Counted from the first letter of the stretch, positions 35,693 to 44,877 are shown. The stretch: DNA of 44,877 bases from Nostoc sp. 106C (GCF_002154725.1 NZ_MTAW01000112.1:1-44877); one strand, 5' to 3'. The notes: generated by a model from the letters alone, not told the origin. Made by a program: numbers and translations.

Positions 35693-36048
35693 TTAACCGG
35701 ATCGATAGTATTGGAAGTCAACAACTGCACATTATAGAGTTCAGTAAACTTGCGCCTATCATCAGGGGTAACATACTGTTGAAATTCCTTCTGGGTTTGC
35801 TCTCCCAAATTCTTCCGATCTACCAAAAACAAAACCCGTTTCGCCCCAGCTAACTTAATCAGGCAGTAAATAAAACTTACAGCAGTATAGGTTTTGCCTA
35901 CACCTGTTGCCATTTGAATCAAAGCTCTAGGGCGATTTTCTTTGAGAGAATTAAATAAACCTGCAATTGCTTCTTTCTGACAATCTCGTAAATCTTCTGT
36001 TTCAATCGTGGGTAACACTTGCAAAAGCGAACTTACCCCCCAGTCCAA
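35680..36048 (-). pseudogene. hsdR: fragment of type I restriction subunit HsdR
   Basis: About 122 codons covering only the first helicase motifs: LRDCQKEAIAGLFNSL, RALIQMATGVGKTYTAVSF (Walker A) and KRVLFLVDRKNLGEQT, then FTELYNVQLLTSNTIDPV. Complete HsdR has roughly 800-1100 residues with an N-terminal nuclease domain, all absent here. The left edge has no ATG and abuts a truncated CRISPR repeat. The right edge ends in a stop at a likely deletion junction. It is clearly not functional. Confidence 0.8.
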
Positions 36049-36064
36049 TATGGTTGAAGCACAA

Positions 36065-36153
36065 GCGGGTTGAAAGGGGGCTTGTTAGCCGCGTACCAAA
36101 TTTGGCTGATTGTTAAGTTTCAACACCTCTCCCAGCTAGAGGCGGGTTGAAAG
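36065..36153. CRISPR. vestigial CRISPR: truncated repeat, one spacer, full repeat
   Basis: The full 37-nt repeat lies at 36117-36153: GTTTCAAC at one end, an AGCTAGAG core and GCGGGTTGAAAG at the other. The same last 12 nt (GCGGGTTGAAAG) recur at 36065-36076, next to the HsdR fragment. The DNA between them (36077-36116) is 40 nt, the size of a spacer. No further repeats follow. The GTTGAAAG/GTTTCAAC ends resemble cyanobacterial type I/III repeats and differ from the second array at 39.8 kb. Confidence 0.65.
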
Positions 36154-36447
36154 TCGCTAAGACTTTCGCTGTCAATGGGTATGTCCTAGTACATTAAAAG
36201 CTTTATTGAGTTTTGGAATTTTTTCAGTGTTCATAGCAAACACTTTTTAGGTGGGTTGGAAGGATAGAGCAACAGATTCTTTGTTTGAAGAGCTTGATTT
36301 TAGCTCTAATATTGAAACTGATTAGTTACCCTATAAAAGAAGAGTTCTGCCATACTTTAGGTATGGTAGGTGTTGTCATGATATACAATTTGTCAACGCG
36401 GACATTAATTTGTCAACAGTGACAAATAATTAGTTAATTTACAACAA
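36154..36447. other. gene-free stretch after the CRISPR relic
   Basis: 294 bp of AT-rich DNA with no open frame of note. AATTTGTCAACGCGGACATTAATTTGTCAACAGTGACAAAT at about 36387-36426 has two TTTGTCAACxxxGACA words, which may be a binding site or transposon end, but this is not assigned. Confidence 0.35.
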
Positions 36448-36520
36448 CGAGCGCGGAGGGATTTGAACCCCCGACCCACAGAACCGGAATCTGTTGCTCT
36501 ATCCACTGAGCCACGCGCCC
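36448..36520 (-). tRNA. trnR-CCG: tRNA-Arg (anticodon CCG)
   Basis: On the minus strand a 73-nt cloverleaf begins GGGCGCGTGGCTCAGTGGAT. The acceptor arm pairs GGGCGCG with CGCGCTC (one G-U) and the discriminator is G. The anticodon stem ACAGA/TCTGT encloses the loop TTCCGGT, giving anticodon CCG for codon CGG. The T arm has GGGGGTTCAAATCCC. CCA is not encoded. It reads rare arginine codon CGG. Confidence 0.95.
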
Positions 36521-36610
36521 TTAATCTTTTACATTATAACACATTTGTCATTGGTCATTTGTCATTTGTCTCATTTCTCCCCACACTCCCCAAACTCCCC
36601 ACACTCCCAG

Positions 36611-37810
36611 TTAAAGATAATTAGCGGGATCTACAGGTGTACCATCATGACGTACTTCAAAATGGAGGTGGGGCCCGGTAGATAAACCAGAGGAACCGAC
36701 AGCCGCGATCGCTTGTCCGCGTTGCACACCTTGCCCCTCAGAAACATACAATTCACTAGTATGACCGTAAAGTGTAGTAATACCTCCGCCGTGGTCGATA
36801 ATGACCGCTTTACCATAACCGCCGTACCAGCCAGCAAAAATTACTGTTCCCGAATCCGCTGCCCGAATTGTACTACCATAACTAGCAGCAAAATCCAGTC
36901 CGGCATGAAAGCGGCGATAGCCAAGAATCGGGTGTATTCGCCAACCAAAAGGACTGCTGGTAGGTGCATCGCTGGGTAACGCCAACATTCCCGTTCCGCG
37001 AATGAGAATGCTTTTACTGTTGCTGTTGGTTTTTGCCTGCGCCTCTGCTACCTTTTGTTGAATCAGGACTTCTAAATTTTTGGAATCTTGCTCTAACTGG
37101 TTTTGTGCAGCTTCTAAAGCCAAGCGATCACTATTGAGGCGTTGAATCAATTCTGATTGCGACTGCGCTTGCACTTGATAATCAGCTTTTTGCGCCAGCA
37201 ATTGTTCGCGAATCAAAGCAATTTCGTTTTTTTGCTGTTCTATTGCAGTTTTTTGTTGGATAATCGAGTTTGCTTGCTGATTGAGTTTGACTAAAATTTG
37301 CTGGTCTGCTTGATAGACTAACTTGAGCTGATGACGGCGACTAATAAAATCGCTGATATTTTCGCTTTGTAGCAAAACTCCCCATCCTAAACTTGTAGGC
37401 GATCGCTGAAGGAAGCGCAACCTAGCAACAGTTGCTACCTGGCGTTCTTCATAGGAACGTTCCGCGACTGCTAAATCAGCCTCTAACTTTTGCAGGCGTT
37501 CGGCAGCCAATTTTAATTGCAATTCACTATGTTGAATGTGGCTATCAGTGGTTTTGAGATTTTGCTTGATTCCTGTGAGGCGATTTTGCGCCGCATTTTG
37601 CAGATTATTTAAGCGATCGCGTTCCTTAACAACATTCTGACGCTGCTGCTTAACTTGTTGCTGCTGCTGCTTGAGAGTATCAATTGATGGGGTAGTAGCT
37701 GCCTGTACTGGTAATGCTGGGATAGTTAGCAAAAAAATTATACATATAACCCAGCTAATTGCTATATTCCACCAACCAAATCTCTGCTTTGCAAAAAATG
37801 GCGCTCTCAT
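36611..37810 (-). CDS. M23 family metallopeptidase with coiled-coil (EnvC-like)
   Basis: About 399 residues from the ATG of MRAPFFAKQ, which puts the signal peptide (WWNIAISWVICIIFLLTIPA, cut near VQA) at the N-terminus. An ATG 14 codons and a GTG 23 codons upstream are alternatives. Residues about 45-265 form a long coiled coil (QQQQQVKQQRQNVVKERD and later repeats). The C-terminal LytM/M23 domain has HAGLDFAASYG (zinc ligands His and Asp) and GPHLHFEV (His). It is a zinc endopeptidase-type domain that either cuts peptidoglycan or activates amidases, as in EnvC. The gene lies upstream of tRNA-Arg on the same strand. Confidence 0.9.
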   Translation of the reverse strand: MRAPFFAKQRFGWWNIAISWVICIIFLLTIPALPVQAATTPSIDTLKQQQQQVKQQRQNVVKERDRLNNLQNAAQNRLTGIKQNLKTTDSHIQHSELQLKLAAERLQKLEADLAVAERSYEERQVATVARLRFLQRSPTSLGWGVLLQSENISDFISRRHQLKLVYQADQQILVKLNQQANSIIQQKTAIEQQKNEIALIREQLLAQKADYQVQAQSQSELIQRLNSDRLALEAAQNQLEQDSKNLEVLIQQKVAEAQAKTNSNSKSILIRGTGMLALPSDAPTSSPFGWRIHPILGYRRFHAGLDFAASYGSTIRAADSGTVIFAGWYGGYGKAVIIDHGGGITTLYGHTSELYVSEGQGVQRGQAIAAVGSSGLSTGPHLHFEVRHDGTPVDPANYL

Positions 37811-38010
37811 GGTGTGAGATTGCCAAAAGCGATCGTTCCAACCAAACACCATGAGGATTAGTTGCAAAATCCGGCTCACCTACTCAAATGCGCTATGTAT
37901 CAACTTTGTCAGCCATGTTTTAACATACACATCCCAGCGATGTCACGATAATTCGTAATTGTTAATTCATAATTTGTAGTTAATAAGTAGAATTACGAAT
38001 TACTAGTTAT

Positions 38011-38325
38011 ATGAATATACGCAAAGCAATTCTTTTAATTACTTTAGTTTTTCCTGGTTTAGCAGTAGTGGGTATATCGCTTTATTGGTTTATTTTGGAT
38101 TACGATGCACTGGGAAAAGCTGAGAATTACATAGAAAAGCTAGCAAAAGATGAAAAAGTAAATGATAGACAGTTAGATTATGCCTATCATCGGACTTTAG
38201 CTCATCGCATTAATGTATTTGCTGACGGAACTTGGGGATTAATCGGAGGAGTAATTACAGGACTTGGTATACATGGGTTAGCGACTATCCCAGAGCAACA
38301 CAAGAGAAAACTGGATAAGTCATAA
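38011..38325 (+). CDS. small two-TM hypothetical protein
   Basis: A 104-residue protein with one hydrophobic helix at about 8-29 ([20 protein letters not shown]) and another near 76-93 ([19 protein letters not shown]). Between them a soluble Tyr/Lys-rich stretch [18 protein letters not shown]. No family was recognised. It is divergent from the M23 gene and its last 6 nt overlap the convergent end of trmFO. Probably real, as the start ATG and length are consistent. Confidence 0.6.
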   Translation: MNIRKAILLITLVFPGLAVVGISLYWFILDYDALGKAENYIEKLAKDEKVNDRQLDYAYHRTLAHRINVFADGTWGLIGGVITGLGIHGLATIPEQHKRKLDKS

Positions 38326-39636
38326 ATGATTCGCTTTCCAATTTACCAAATCAGCCAAAGAGCGATCGCGGTAACGTCCGTAACGCTCTTGTTTATTTTT
38401 GATTTTCACACCTAGTTCGGGGAAAATACCAAAGTTAGGCGGCATTGGTTGGAAGTGTTTAGGCGAAGCGGAACTGATAAACTCAAACAAGGCTCCCATC
38501 ATGGTTGTTGGTGGTAAAGTTAAAGCTTCTTTCCCTAAAGCTAGCCGTGCAGCATTAATTCCCGCCAAGCAACCACCTGCTGCTGCTGCGGTGTAGCCTT
38601 CTGTTCCAATCAATTGTCCAGCAGCCAATAAGTTAGGACGCTGTTTAAATTGCAGAGTCGGATGCATCAGTTGGGGAGCATTGATAAAAGTGTTGCGGTG
38701 CATCACTCCTAACCGCACAAATTCGGCATTTTCCAAACCAGGAATTAACCGAAATACTCGCTTTTGCTCGCCCCAACGCAAGTTAGTCTGAAATCCTACC
38801 ATATTCCACAGTTGACCGGCTTTGTCTTCTTGACGCAACTGCACAACCGCATAAGGACGCTCCCCAGTACGACTATCAGACAATCCTACTGGCTTCAGGG
38901 GGCCATAACGCATCGTATCTTCACCCCGCAGTGCTTGTTCTTCAATGGGTAGACAAGCTTCAAAAAATTTTGCTGTTTCTCGTTCAAAATCTTTTAATTC
39001 TGTTTGTTCGGCTTTCTTGAGTTCTTCCCAGAAGTGCAAGTATTGCTCCTTATTCATGGGACAGTTGAGATAAGCAGCTTCGCCTTTGTCATAGCGAGAA
39101 GCCATAAAAGCGATATCGCGGTTAATCGATTCTCCAACAACGATGGGACTAGCAGCATCGAAAAAGCTCAGGTATTCCATTCCTGTTAAGCGGCGGATAT
39201 CTTCTGCTAAGTCGGGACTGGTTAAGGGGCCAGTTGCCAAAACCACTATGCCTTCAGGAATTGCGGGTACTTCACCTCGGCGGAATTCAATTAAAGGATG
39301 ATGAGATAGAGTTTCCGTTAACTCTTGGCTAAATTGTCCTCTGTCTACAGCTAAGGCTCCACCAGCCGGAACGGCGTGTTCGTCGGCTTTGGTAATGATA
39401 ATAGAATTAAGTTGCCTGAGTTCTTCGTGTAATAATCCCGTAGCGCGATCGCTCGCCATTGCACCAAAGGAATTACTACATACTAATTCTGCCAGATGTT
39501 CTGTGTGATGGGCAGGACTAAAGCGATTTGGACGCATTTCATGCAAAATCACCGGCACTCCAGCCTGCGCTATTTGCCAAGCTGCTTCTGTTCCAGCTAG
39601 TCCACCTCCAATCACTTGTATCGGTTGTTGAGTCAT
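38320..39636 (-). CDS. trmFO: TrmFO, folate-dependent tRNA U54 methyltransferase
   Basis: A 438-residue flavoprotein that methylates uridine 54 of the tRNA T-loop using methylenetetrahydrofolate and FADH2. The N-terminal FAD motif is [16 protein letters not shown] (7-22). Family blocks are [20 protein letters not shown] (31-50), LVCSNSFGA with the catalytic cysteine near 53, [26 protein letters not shown] (second cysteine near 192) and [20 protein letters not shown] near 344. Length is normal. It is one gene on its own. A CRISPR array lies about 140 nt upstream. Confidence 0.95.
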   Translation of the reverse strand: MTQQPIQVIGGGLAGTEAAWQIAQAGVPVILHEMRPNRFSPAHHTEHLAELVCSNSFGAMASDRATGLLHEELRQLNSIIITKADEHAVPAGGALAVDRGQFSQELTETLSHHPLIEFRRGEVPAIPEGIVVLATGPLTSPDLAEDIRRLTGMEYLSFFDAASPIVVGESINRDIAFMASRYDKGEAAYLNCPMNKEQYLHFWEELKKAEQTELKDFERETAKFFEACLPIEEQALRGEDTMRYGPLKPVGLSDSRTGERPYAVVQLRQEDKAGQLWNMVGFQTNLRWGEQKRVFRLIPGLENAEFVRLGVMHRNTFINAPQLMHPTLQFKQRPNLLAAGQLIGTEGYTAAAAGGCLAGINAARLALGKEALTLPPTTMMGALFEFISSASPKHFQPMPPNFGIFPELGVKIKNKQERYGRYRDRSLADLVNWKANHL

Positions 39637-39775
39637 AGTTAAATGATGAATTCCTGGTTCAGTTAAAGATAATTTGCTGGGAATTTATGTATATTCATCA
39701 TATCGTCCTCACTCAATCCGATAACTGCCAGTACTGAAGTGAAATCGCTTCAATTCTTAATTCTGCTCTAAATAT

Positions 39776-39886
39776 TTTTTCATCCCCTTGCGGGGTAAGT
39801 GTAAGTGTAACGCATGGAATTCCTTAACTTCTAACGTCAAGTTCCCAATGGTTTCCATCCCCTTGCGGGGTAAGTGTAAGTGTAAC
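39776..39886 (-). CRISPR. one-spacer CRISPR array (36-nt repeat, 39-nt spacer)
   Basis: Two repeats at 39776-39811 and 39851-39886 flank one 39-nt spacer (39812-39850). The repeat has a CCCCTTGCGGGG hairpin and, on the minus strand, ends GGGGATGGAAAC, a typical handle form. The copy at 39776 has two mismatches at its GTTTC end, as expected for the leader-distal repeat, so the leader is to the right. The repeat resembles that of the Synechocystis CRISPR3 (III-Bv) array, which ends GGGGACGGAAAC. Confidence 0.8.
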
Positions 39887-40464
39887 CCCTCGATTTGTAA
39901 GCCTTAGCCTGCATAGATTCTAGAGGCGGTTTGCGACGGATACGAATTTTGTCTCTTTCCAGTCATAAAAATAGAAAGCAAAAATCTCTAAAAGCCTTAC
40001 AGGATAATGCAACGGCCGATTCCACGAGAGAATAAGCTTTTCAGCCATTTGCCGAATCGGTCGCACAATCGATTTTTCATCCTTAGGTAGTATGGAAACC
40101 TACCCAAGAAAACTACTGTATTTACTGAATTTTCAAGGTTCTGGTTTTGGAACTATAGAGAAAGCACTTAAATAGTTAGCTCAAATTTTGCAACAAAGAT
40201 AACTTAGCTAAATTATCTGAGCTAGTCAACCCCAGTGATTGTGAAGAATTAAAAAGTGCCAAATTAACTAATAAAAGCGTTAATATCCTGATTTTGCTGT
40301 AGTGTGAGACTCAAATTTAAGTGGCAGCGTAAAATAACTATCTTGCTTTTTTGTGAGTTTCCATATAGTAATGATTAGAACGTTTAGCTACTTAAGTATT
40401 TCAAGATATCATTTGTCACTTCAGCTTATCTGCTGGCTACTATCTGCGTTGATTCAATGCCATC
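39887..40464. promoter_or_regulatory. CRISPR leader and cas promoter region
   Basis: 578 bp, no gene. It separates the minus-strand array from the plus-strand cas operon, so it should contain the leader of the array and the promoter of cas10. It is AT-rich in 40100-40450. No cas1, cas2 or cas6 is in or beside it. Confidence 0.5.
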
Positions 40465-42806
40465 ATGAACGATTCTCATAAGCGAATTATCACTGCGATC
40501 GCCTGGTGTCTGGCCTGGGGTGACAAGGAAAAGCTTGATGCTGATGAACTAAGCCAGTTGCAGCAAATGCGACAAGCATTGAGTAATCAGGAAAATGCAC
40601 CTGTACCAGCAGAGGTAAACTCTTTTGTTGAACAAGCACAGTTACTACAAACCCTGAAATTTCCAGAAACTCTTGCTGAACTGCAAGATTTACCCACAAC
40701 ATACCCGACTTTATGGGATGCGAAAATTGGCTTGGTGTATGGTGGTGCTACTAAAATTAAACAGTATGTTTTTGAAGCAGCTAAACTTCCTGATATTCGT
40801 GGCGCATCAGCTTTATTAGACCGCATTAACTTGGTTGATTTACCTGCGTTTTTTGGTGGTGAAGGTACAAATCAGTTTCTGTTGAACGCTGGCTAGATGA
40901 TAATCAATTTGCAGATTTACGAAAAGCTTTAATTTCCGAACTGATTATTTATTCTACAGGTGGCAGTATTCTGGCATTCTGTCCGGCTGCATTTGTTGAC
41001 AAATTGGCGAATGCGATTGAAAAACGCTACACCCACGAAACTTTAACCGCAAATTCTTGTGCTGTTGGTGATACTTTTAGATTGCTAGAATTGCGCTTTG
41101 GATTGCTACAAAATCCCATTGAAAAGACTTTATGGTTGGAGGAATACCGAGACAAACAAGACAAACCTATTATTAAGGCTTATTTTGACTTACCTGATGT
41201 AACCGATCCAGAAGAAAAATTTCGCGATCGCAAAAACTTTAGCGAACTGGTGGGGAAACTAGCTAATCTATTCACTCAACGCCGCAATGGGAATAATTTT
41301 CCTGGTGTTAAGCGTCCTAGCCGTTGCTATCCGCCGATGTTTGAAACCCATCCTTACATACAACGAGATGAAAGCGATCGCCGTTCTGCGGTAGCTTCAG
41401 CTAACGGTTTAGCTGGCGAACCTTGGTTTTCTGATGCTTTAGCACGTAAGCATATTGTTGGACAAAGAACCAAGCGTGAGGGTTCGCAGGGTCAAGGATG
41501 GTATAACAGTTATGACTTTGGTTTACAGTCTGGTGAAATCAAGAAACTCTGGAAATCAGGTAAAGTTCTTAGCTGGGTTTTCAAGTTTGAACAATTCCTG
41601 AAGCAATCAGGGAACGCTAACGACTACTATCGAGATGTACCTGAACATGAGATAACAGAAGAAGCGCGATCGCTCAGAGAAATTGGTAATGCTAGCAATC
41701 CTCCGGGTTTTGTTGCCTATATTTACGCAGATGGTAATAATATGGGTGGCTACATCCGTAAGCAAATTAAAACGCCGCAACAATATAGAGAATTTAGCAA
41801 AGATATTTTTGACGCTACAGAATTGTCTGTATACAAAGCACTTAAAGATTTACGACCACACAAACTGAATAATCTTACCGATCCGGATAACCGCAACCGT
41901 AATGGCCGATGGATTCATCCTTTTGAAATTATCACGATTGGCGGGGATGATGTATTGCTGATTGTGCCAGCCGATAAAGCTTTAGCTATCGCCAAAACTA
42001 TTGGTGAAGAATTTGAAAACTTGCTTTTAGAAAAAGGCGATCGCTATCAATTAGAAACACTTGTAGAAAAGCCTTACAATCCCAAGTTGGTGCATCGTTA
42101 CCAAAAACAACTACCCGAATCACACCAATGTAAGTTGAGTATGTCAACTGGATTGTTGATTACTGCAGAAGATACCCCTATTTATTACGCAGAAAAACTT
42201 ACCAGTCAATTACTCAAATCTGCTAAAAAACGAGCCAAGGATTTGAAGCGCGATTATAACTACTATGGTGGGACTGTTGACTTTTTGGTGATGAAAGCAG
42301 TAACGATGATTTCTTCTAATATCGAAGAATTCCGCCAACAGGGATTAACCAAAGCCAAAACCGGACAACCCAAACTCAAACTTTATGCTTCCCCCTACAC
42401 TCTGCACGAACTAGGCGGATTATTAGAGACAGTGACAGCACTGAAAAAAGCAGAATTTCCGCGATCGCAACTTTATCAAGTTCGCAGTCTCTTAGAACGA
42501 GGAAAAAATACAGCCATTCTCAATTATCGTTACTTCCGAGTTCGACTCAAGCAGGGACAAGATGAACTCAAAACAGTATTTGAGGATGCTTGGTGTCAGC
42601 CGAAAAATCCTCACAATACAGGTAATCTTGCTCCTTGGATGTCTTTAAAAGAGCAGAGTGAAGACAGTGAAAATCAGGATAAGATGACCTATGAAACTAT
42701 TTGGCGAGAACTGGTAGACTTGTATCCCTTTATTGCTGAAGAAAAAGACGAAACCCCAGGAAATCAGGGAACAGGGAAAAAGGATGAAAGGAGAGTAGGT
42801 GCATGA
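40465..42806 (+). pseudogene. cas10: type III cas10 (Cmr2-like), frameshifted
   Basis: Together about 780 codons. The first part (40465-40896) reads KIGLVYGGATKIKQYVFEAA, LPDIRGASALLDRI and stops at 40894-40896. The rest follows in another frame from about 40880: VERWLDDNQFADLRKALI, then IYSTGGSILAFCPAAF, IYADGNNMGGYI and the cyclase motif IGGDD (41940-41951). One T missing in the TTT run near 40880 would rejoin the frames. No HD nuclease motif is seen at the N-terminus, so activity would rest on the cyclic-oligoadenylate-making palm domain. The stop overlaps the next gene (ATGA). Confidence 0.85.
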
Positions 42807-43525
42807 TTCACCTCGATAGGCTTTCTCAAGTTCAGCCAGAAACGATAAGCTTAACAGCTGTAATTGATACCGCTTTATGCGTGGGTGCTGGAGGTTCCTC
42901 TTGATCGTTAGCAGATAAGCCAATTGTGCGGAATGCTCAAAAACAACTTATAATTCCAGCTTCTCAACTTAAGGGAAGACTACGCCATGAGTGTGAAAAG
43001 CTAGCGAGGGGTTTAGGTTGGCAAATCTTTGAATCTCCCGCAGCAGAAACATTGTCTCCTTTAGAAGCTAACGAAAATTGGAGCCATTTACGGCAAGATT
43101 ATACAGTCGAAGGCTATCGAGGATATCACTGTTTGGTTTCGCAAATATTTGGCGATCCGATTTTGCCATCACGGGTGATTGTTGACGATCTAATCTGCAA
43201 AGTTCCAGAAGAAGAATTACCGGAAGTTCTCAGGCCTGGTGTTACCATCAACCGTAAGCGTCGCACTGCGGAAGAGAGAAAATTATACTTACTGGAAACT
43301 TCTCCTGCAAATGCACAATTAGAATTTGAGGGTGAGATTCACCTGCTGAAACCTAACTGTCCTGAATATGCTAAACCGTTGATATTAGCGGCGTTACATC
43401 ATATTCATGCTTTGGGTGGGAGTAAATCTGCTGGTTTGGGTTGGCTGACATGGAAAGATTTGCCGCAAATGTCTGCAAATGATGCAGCTTGGTTAGGCTT
43501 AAAAGCAAAGAAGGCAAATTTATGA
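42803..43525 (+). pseudogene. type III RAMP (Csm3/Cmr-like) with in-frame TGA
   Basis: The frame opens at an ATG overlapping the cas10 stop and reads TISLTAVIDTALCVGAGGSS, then TGA at 42902-42904, then SLADKPIVRNAQKQLIIPAS and QLKGRLRHECEKL. The C-terminal half is intact, with the glycine loop ALGGSKSAGLGWLTW. It is a RAMP-fold backbone subunit of the effector complex. With the TGA it could only be made from an internal GTG at 42926, which lacks the first beta-strand. The next gene overlaps its stop by ATGA. Confidence 0.8.
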
Positions 43526-44259
43526 AGCGTATTGAGTTAAATATCAAAGTGCGATCGCGTTTAGAAAGTTTCTTACGAGGAATCGATCCAAAATTTGCAG
43601 CAAATCCAGCTTTAGAATCAGAATGGTCAATTCCTCCTGATGAAATGTCTGACTTTAAAAACAGTATAAATAATCTTGCAAATCAGGCAAAAGAAGAACG
43701 ACTACATCAATATATTATCGATAATACTGACTTAGTTTCTTTTTTATCTGGTTCACCTTGGCTAGCAAGTAAATCTCAAGTACGCGATTTAACAGTATTA
43801 GCTGATAGCTGGTTTGGACAGTATCAAGAAAGAGATGGCGTAGTAATTGAACGCGATACGGAAACAGCAGGTGATGGAAAGTTATATGATTTTCAAGTCG
43901 TCCCGGCGGGAACACCTTTTGAATTCCGCGCAGTTGTCGATATTTGCGATCGCTTAATCGATTCACAACAATTCCCCAGTCCAGAAGGGCAATTATTCAA
44001 TCATCACCTAGAATTGCGTTGGAAAAAACAAGGTGAATTATATAAAGTCCTACTCCTCACCACCCTAAAACTTGAGCCAGGATTTGAACCTGTTGGTAAA
44101 AATTGGGAATTTTTGGATCGCAACGCACATCAGTATTCTGCTACAGACTCTCGCTTTCCTCAGGGCTTTACATCTGACGACGTTAAAATTGCCCAACGCT
44201 ATTTTAGAGATTCCAGCACTGCAACGGTACATTTTGTCGCCCTTACCATACCCAAATAG
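43522..44259 (+). CDS. type III operon protein, RAMP-like, unassigned
   Basis: A 245-residue protein that begins at the ATG overlapping the previous stop codon (ATGA). Residues 1-120 (MKRIELNIKVRSRLESFL, then SIPPDEMSDFKNSINNLA) are helical. Residues about 120-245 have VVPAGTPFEFRAVVDICDR, a typical RAMP edge strand, then LRWKKQGELYKVLLLTTL. No catalytic or glycine-loop motif is obvious. I cannot name the exact subunit. Its location between two RAMP genes shows that it belongs to the effector complex. Frame intact. Confidence 0.65.
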   Translation: MKRIELNIKVRSRLESFLRGIDPKFAANPALESEWSIPPDEMSDFKNSINNLANQAKEERLHQYIIDNTDLVSFLSGSPWLASKSQVRDLTVLADSWFGQYQERDGVVIERDTETAGDGKLYDFQVVPAGTPFEFRAVVDICDRLIDSQQFPSPEGQLFNHHLELRWKKQGELYKVLLLTTLKLEPGFEPVGKNWEFLDRNAHQYSATDSRFPQGFTSDDVKIAQRYFRDSSTATVHFVALTIPK

Positions 44260-44261
44260 CT

Positions 44262-44825
44262 ATGACACGCACCCCCTCTAATCCTTCACAGCAAGCAATT
44301 AGCCCCAAACCTTATAAGTTAGTTGCTCTCCCCAGCCAACCACCAAACCGCCAACGTCCAGCCGGACAAGAACGTTTTCGCCAAGACCGTTTAAGTGGGA
44401 AAATGTCTTTGCGCTTAACAGTGCAAACTAATACCGTCGTCGCATCAGGTGCGATCGCACTGGGTATCGATATACTTGGGTTAAATAAAAATAGCCCCGA
44501 TTTAATTAAAACTGCGGTACGACGAGACAGACGCTTAATTATTCCGGGAAGTTCTTTTAAAGGTGTGGTACGTTCTGTATATGAAGCTATTACCCAAAGC
44601 TGTTTATGTAAGGTAGCATCACAGACTAAAAAACAAAATTGGATTCCTGATAAATATCAAGAATGCCAAATTAATCAGTCAAATATTAATGTCTGTCCCG
44701 CTTGTCAAGTTTTTGGTGCAATGAATTGGCAAGGGTTAATTCGCTTTACCGATGCTATCTGTGAAACGACTAAATTTAGAGTTAAGTTTATCCCTTCACT
44801 ATATCAACCCCAACCTGAACCATAA
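44262..44825 (+). CDS. type III RAMP (Csm3-like), probably truncated
   Basis: A 187-residue frame starting 2 nt after the previous gene. It has a basic Pro-rich N-terminus (PSQPPNRQRPAGQERFRQDR), then the RAMP strand RLTVQTNTVVASGAIALG, the RRLIIPGSSFKGVVRSVYEA motif and CPACQVFGAMNWQGLIRFTD, with a cysteine pair that may bind zinc. RAMP relatives usually continue much further with a Gly-rich loop. This one stops at QPQPEP-TAA, 52 nt before the window edge, with no glycine loop, so it is probably cut by a mutation or insertion. Confidence 0.7.
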   Translation: MTRTPSNPSQQAISPKPYKLVALPSQPPNRQRPAGQERFRQDRLSGKMSLRLTVQTNTVVASGAIALGIDILGLNKNSPDLIKTAVRRDRRLIIPGSSFKGVVRSVYEAITQSCLCKVASQTKKQNWIPDKYQECQINQSNINVCPACQVFGAMNWQGLIRFTDAICETTKFRVKFIPSLYQPQPEP

Positions 44826-44877
44826 GTAAGTAGGCACGAAAAAACCAAACTATGTGAAGATAAGTAAATACGGAGAA

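Noticed and set aside
42645-42923. 92-codon minus-strand frame at the cas10-RAMP junction
   Set aside because: Antisense to conserved RAMP and cas10 coding DNA.

Overview
The window comes from a filamentous, probably heterocyst-forming cyanobacterium (Nostocales type). The evidence is frequent HIP1 octamers (GCGATCGC, roughly one per kb in most of the window), a photosystem II gene (psb34), cyanobacteria-specific small families (DUF2555- and DUF2811-like), heptanucleotide short tandem repeats and several dispersed intergenic repeat families. No phylogenetic marker was available to name a genus.

Left part (1-14.5 kb, mostly housekeeping): two small conserved genes, a VIT-VWA protein, the urease accessory genes ureE-ureF-ureG (minus strand, no structural urease genes here), two paralogous membrane-anchored proteins built from 18-residue helical repeats, coaBC, a DUF2555 gene, a carboxylesterase, purH, the 56-codon psb34, a lipoprotein and a DUF202 membrane protein.

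Central island (14.5-19.4 kb): a relic of the 3' end of rtcB is followed by three same-strand genes: a DUF4062-type protein, a two-TM protein with a ThsA-type macro domain, and a second DUF4062-type protein. The middle gene looks like the effector of type II Thoeris defence (TM-Macro ThsA), which is normally activated by a nucleotide signal from a TIR protein. Here no TIR gene is present, and the flanking proteins share an N-terminal Rossmann-like domain with a conserved acidic GTxxE motif. I propose a Thoeris-like signalling system in which DUF4062 proteins replace the TIR enzyme. The block sits in a 6.6 kb stretch without a single HIP1 site, as expected for acquired DNA. This is the best candidate for a new system.

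Middle-right (19.4-33.6 kb): a 5'-nucleotidase, a GHL10-type glycosyl hydrolase, an HGSNAT-like membrane acyltransferase, a two-gene molybdenum hydroxylase operon whose iron-sulfur and molybdopterin subunits are fused through a linker derived from a dispersed repeat, an alpha/beta hydrolase, a DUF2811 gene, a glutamine-rich exported protein, a membrane-anchored WD40 propeller and a DUF3455 protein. A 22-bp-phased triplet of DnaA-box-like sites lies at 31.03-31.08 kb.

Right part (33.6-44.9 kb) is a graveyard of defence systems around a few intact genes (M23 peptidase, tRNA-Arg, trmFO). hicA is split by a 99-bp MITE while hicB is intact. A type I restriction gene is reduced to fragments beside a one-spacer CRISPR relic. 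A second one-spacer CRISPR array lies divergent to a type III (III-Bv-like) operon whose cas10 has a frameshift, whose first RAMP gene has an in-frame TGA, and whose last RAMP gene in the window seems shortened.
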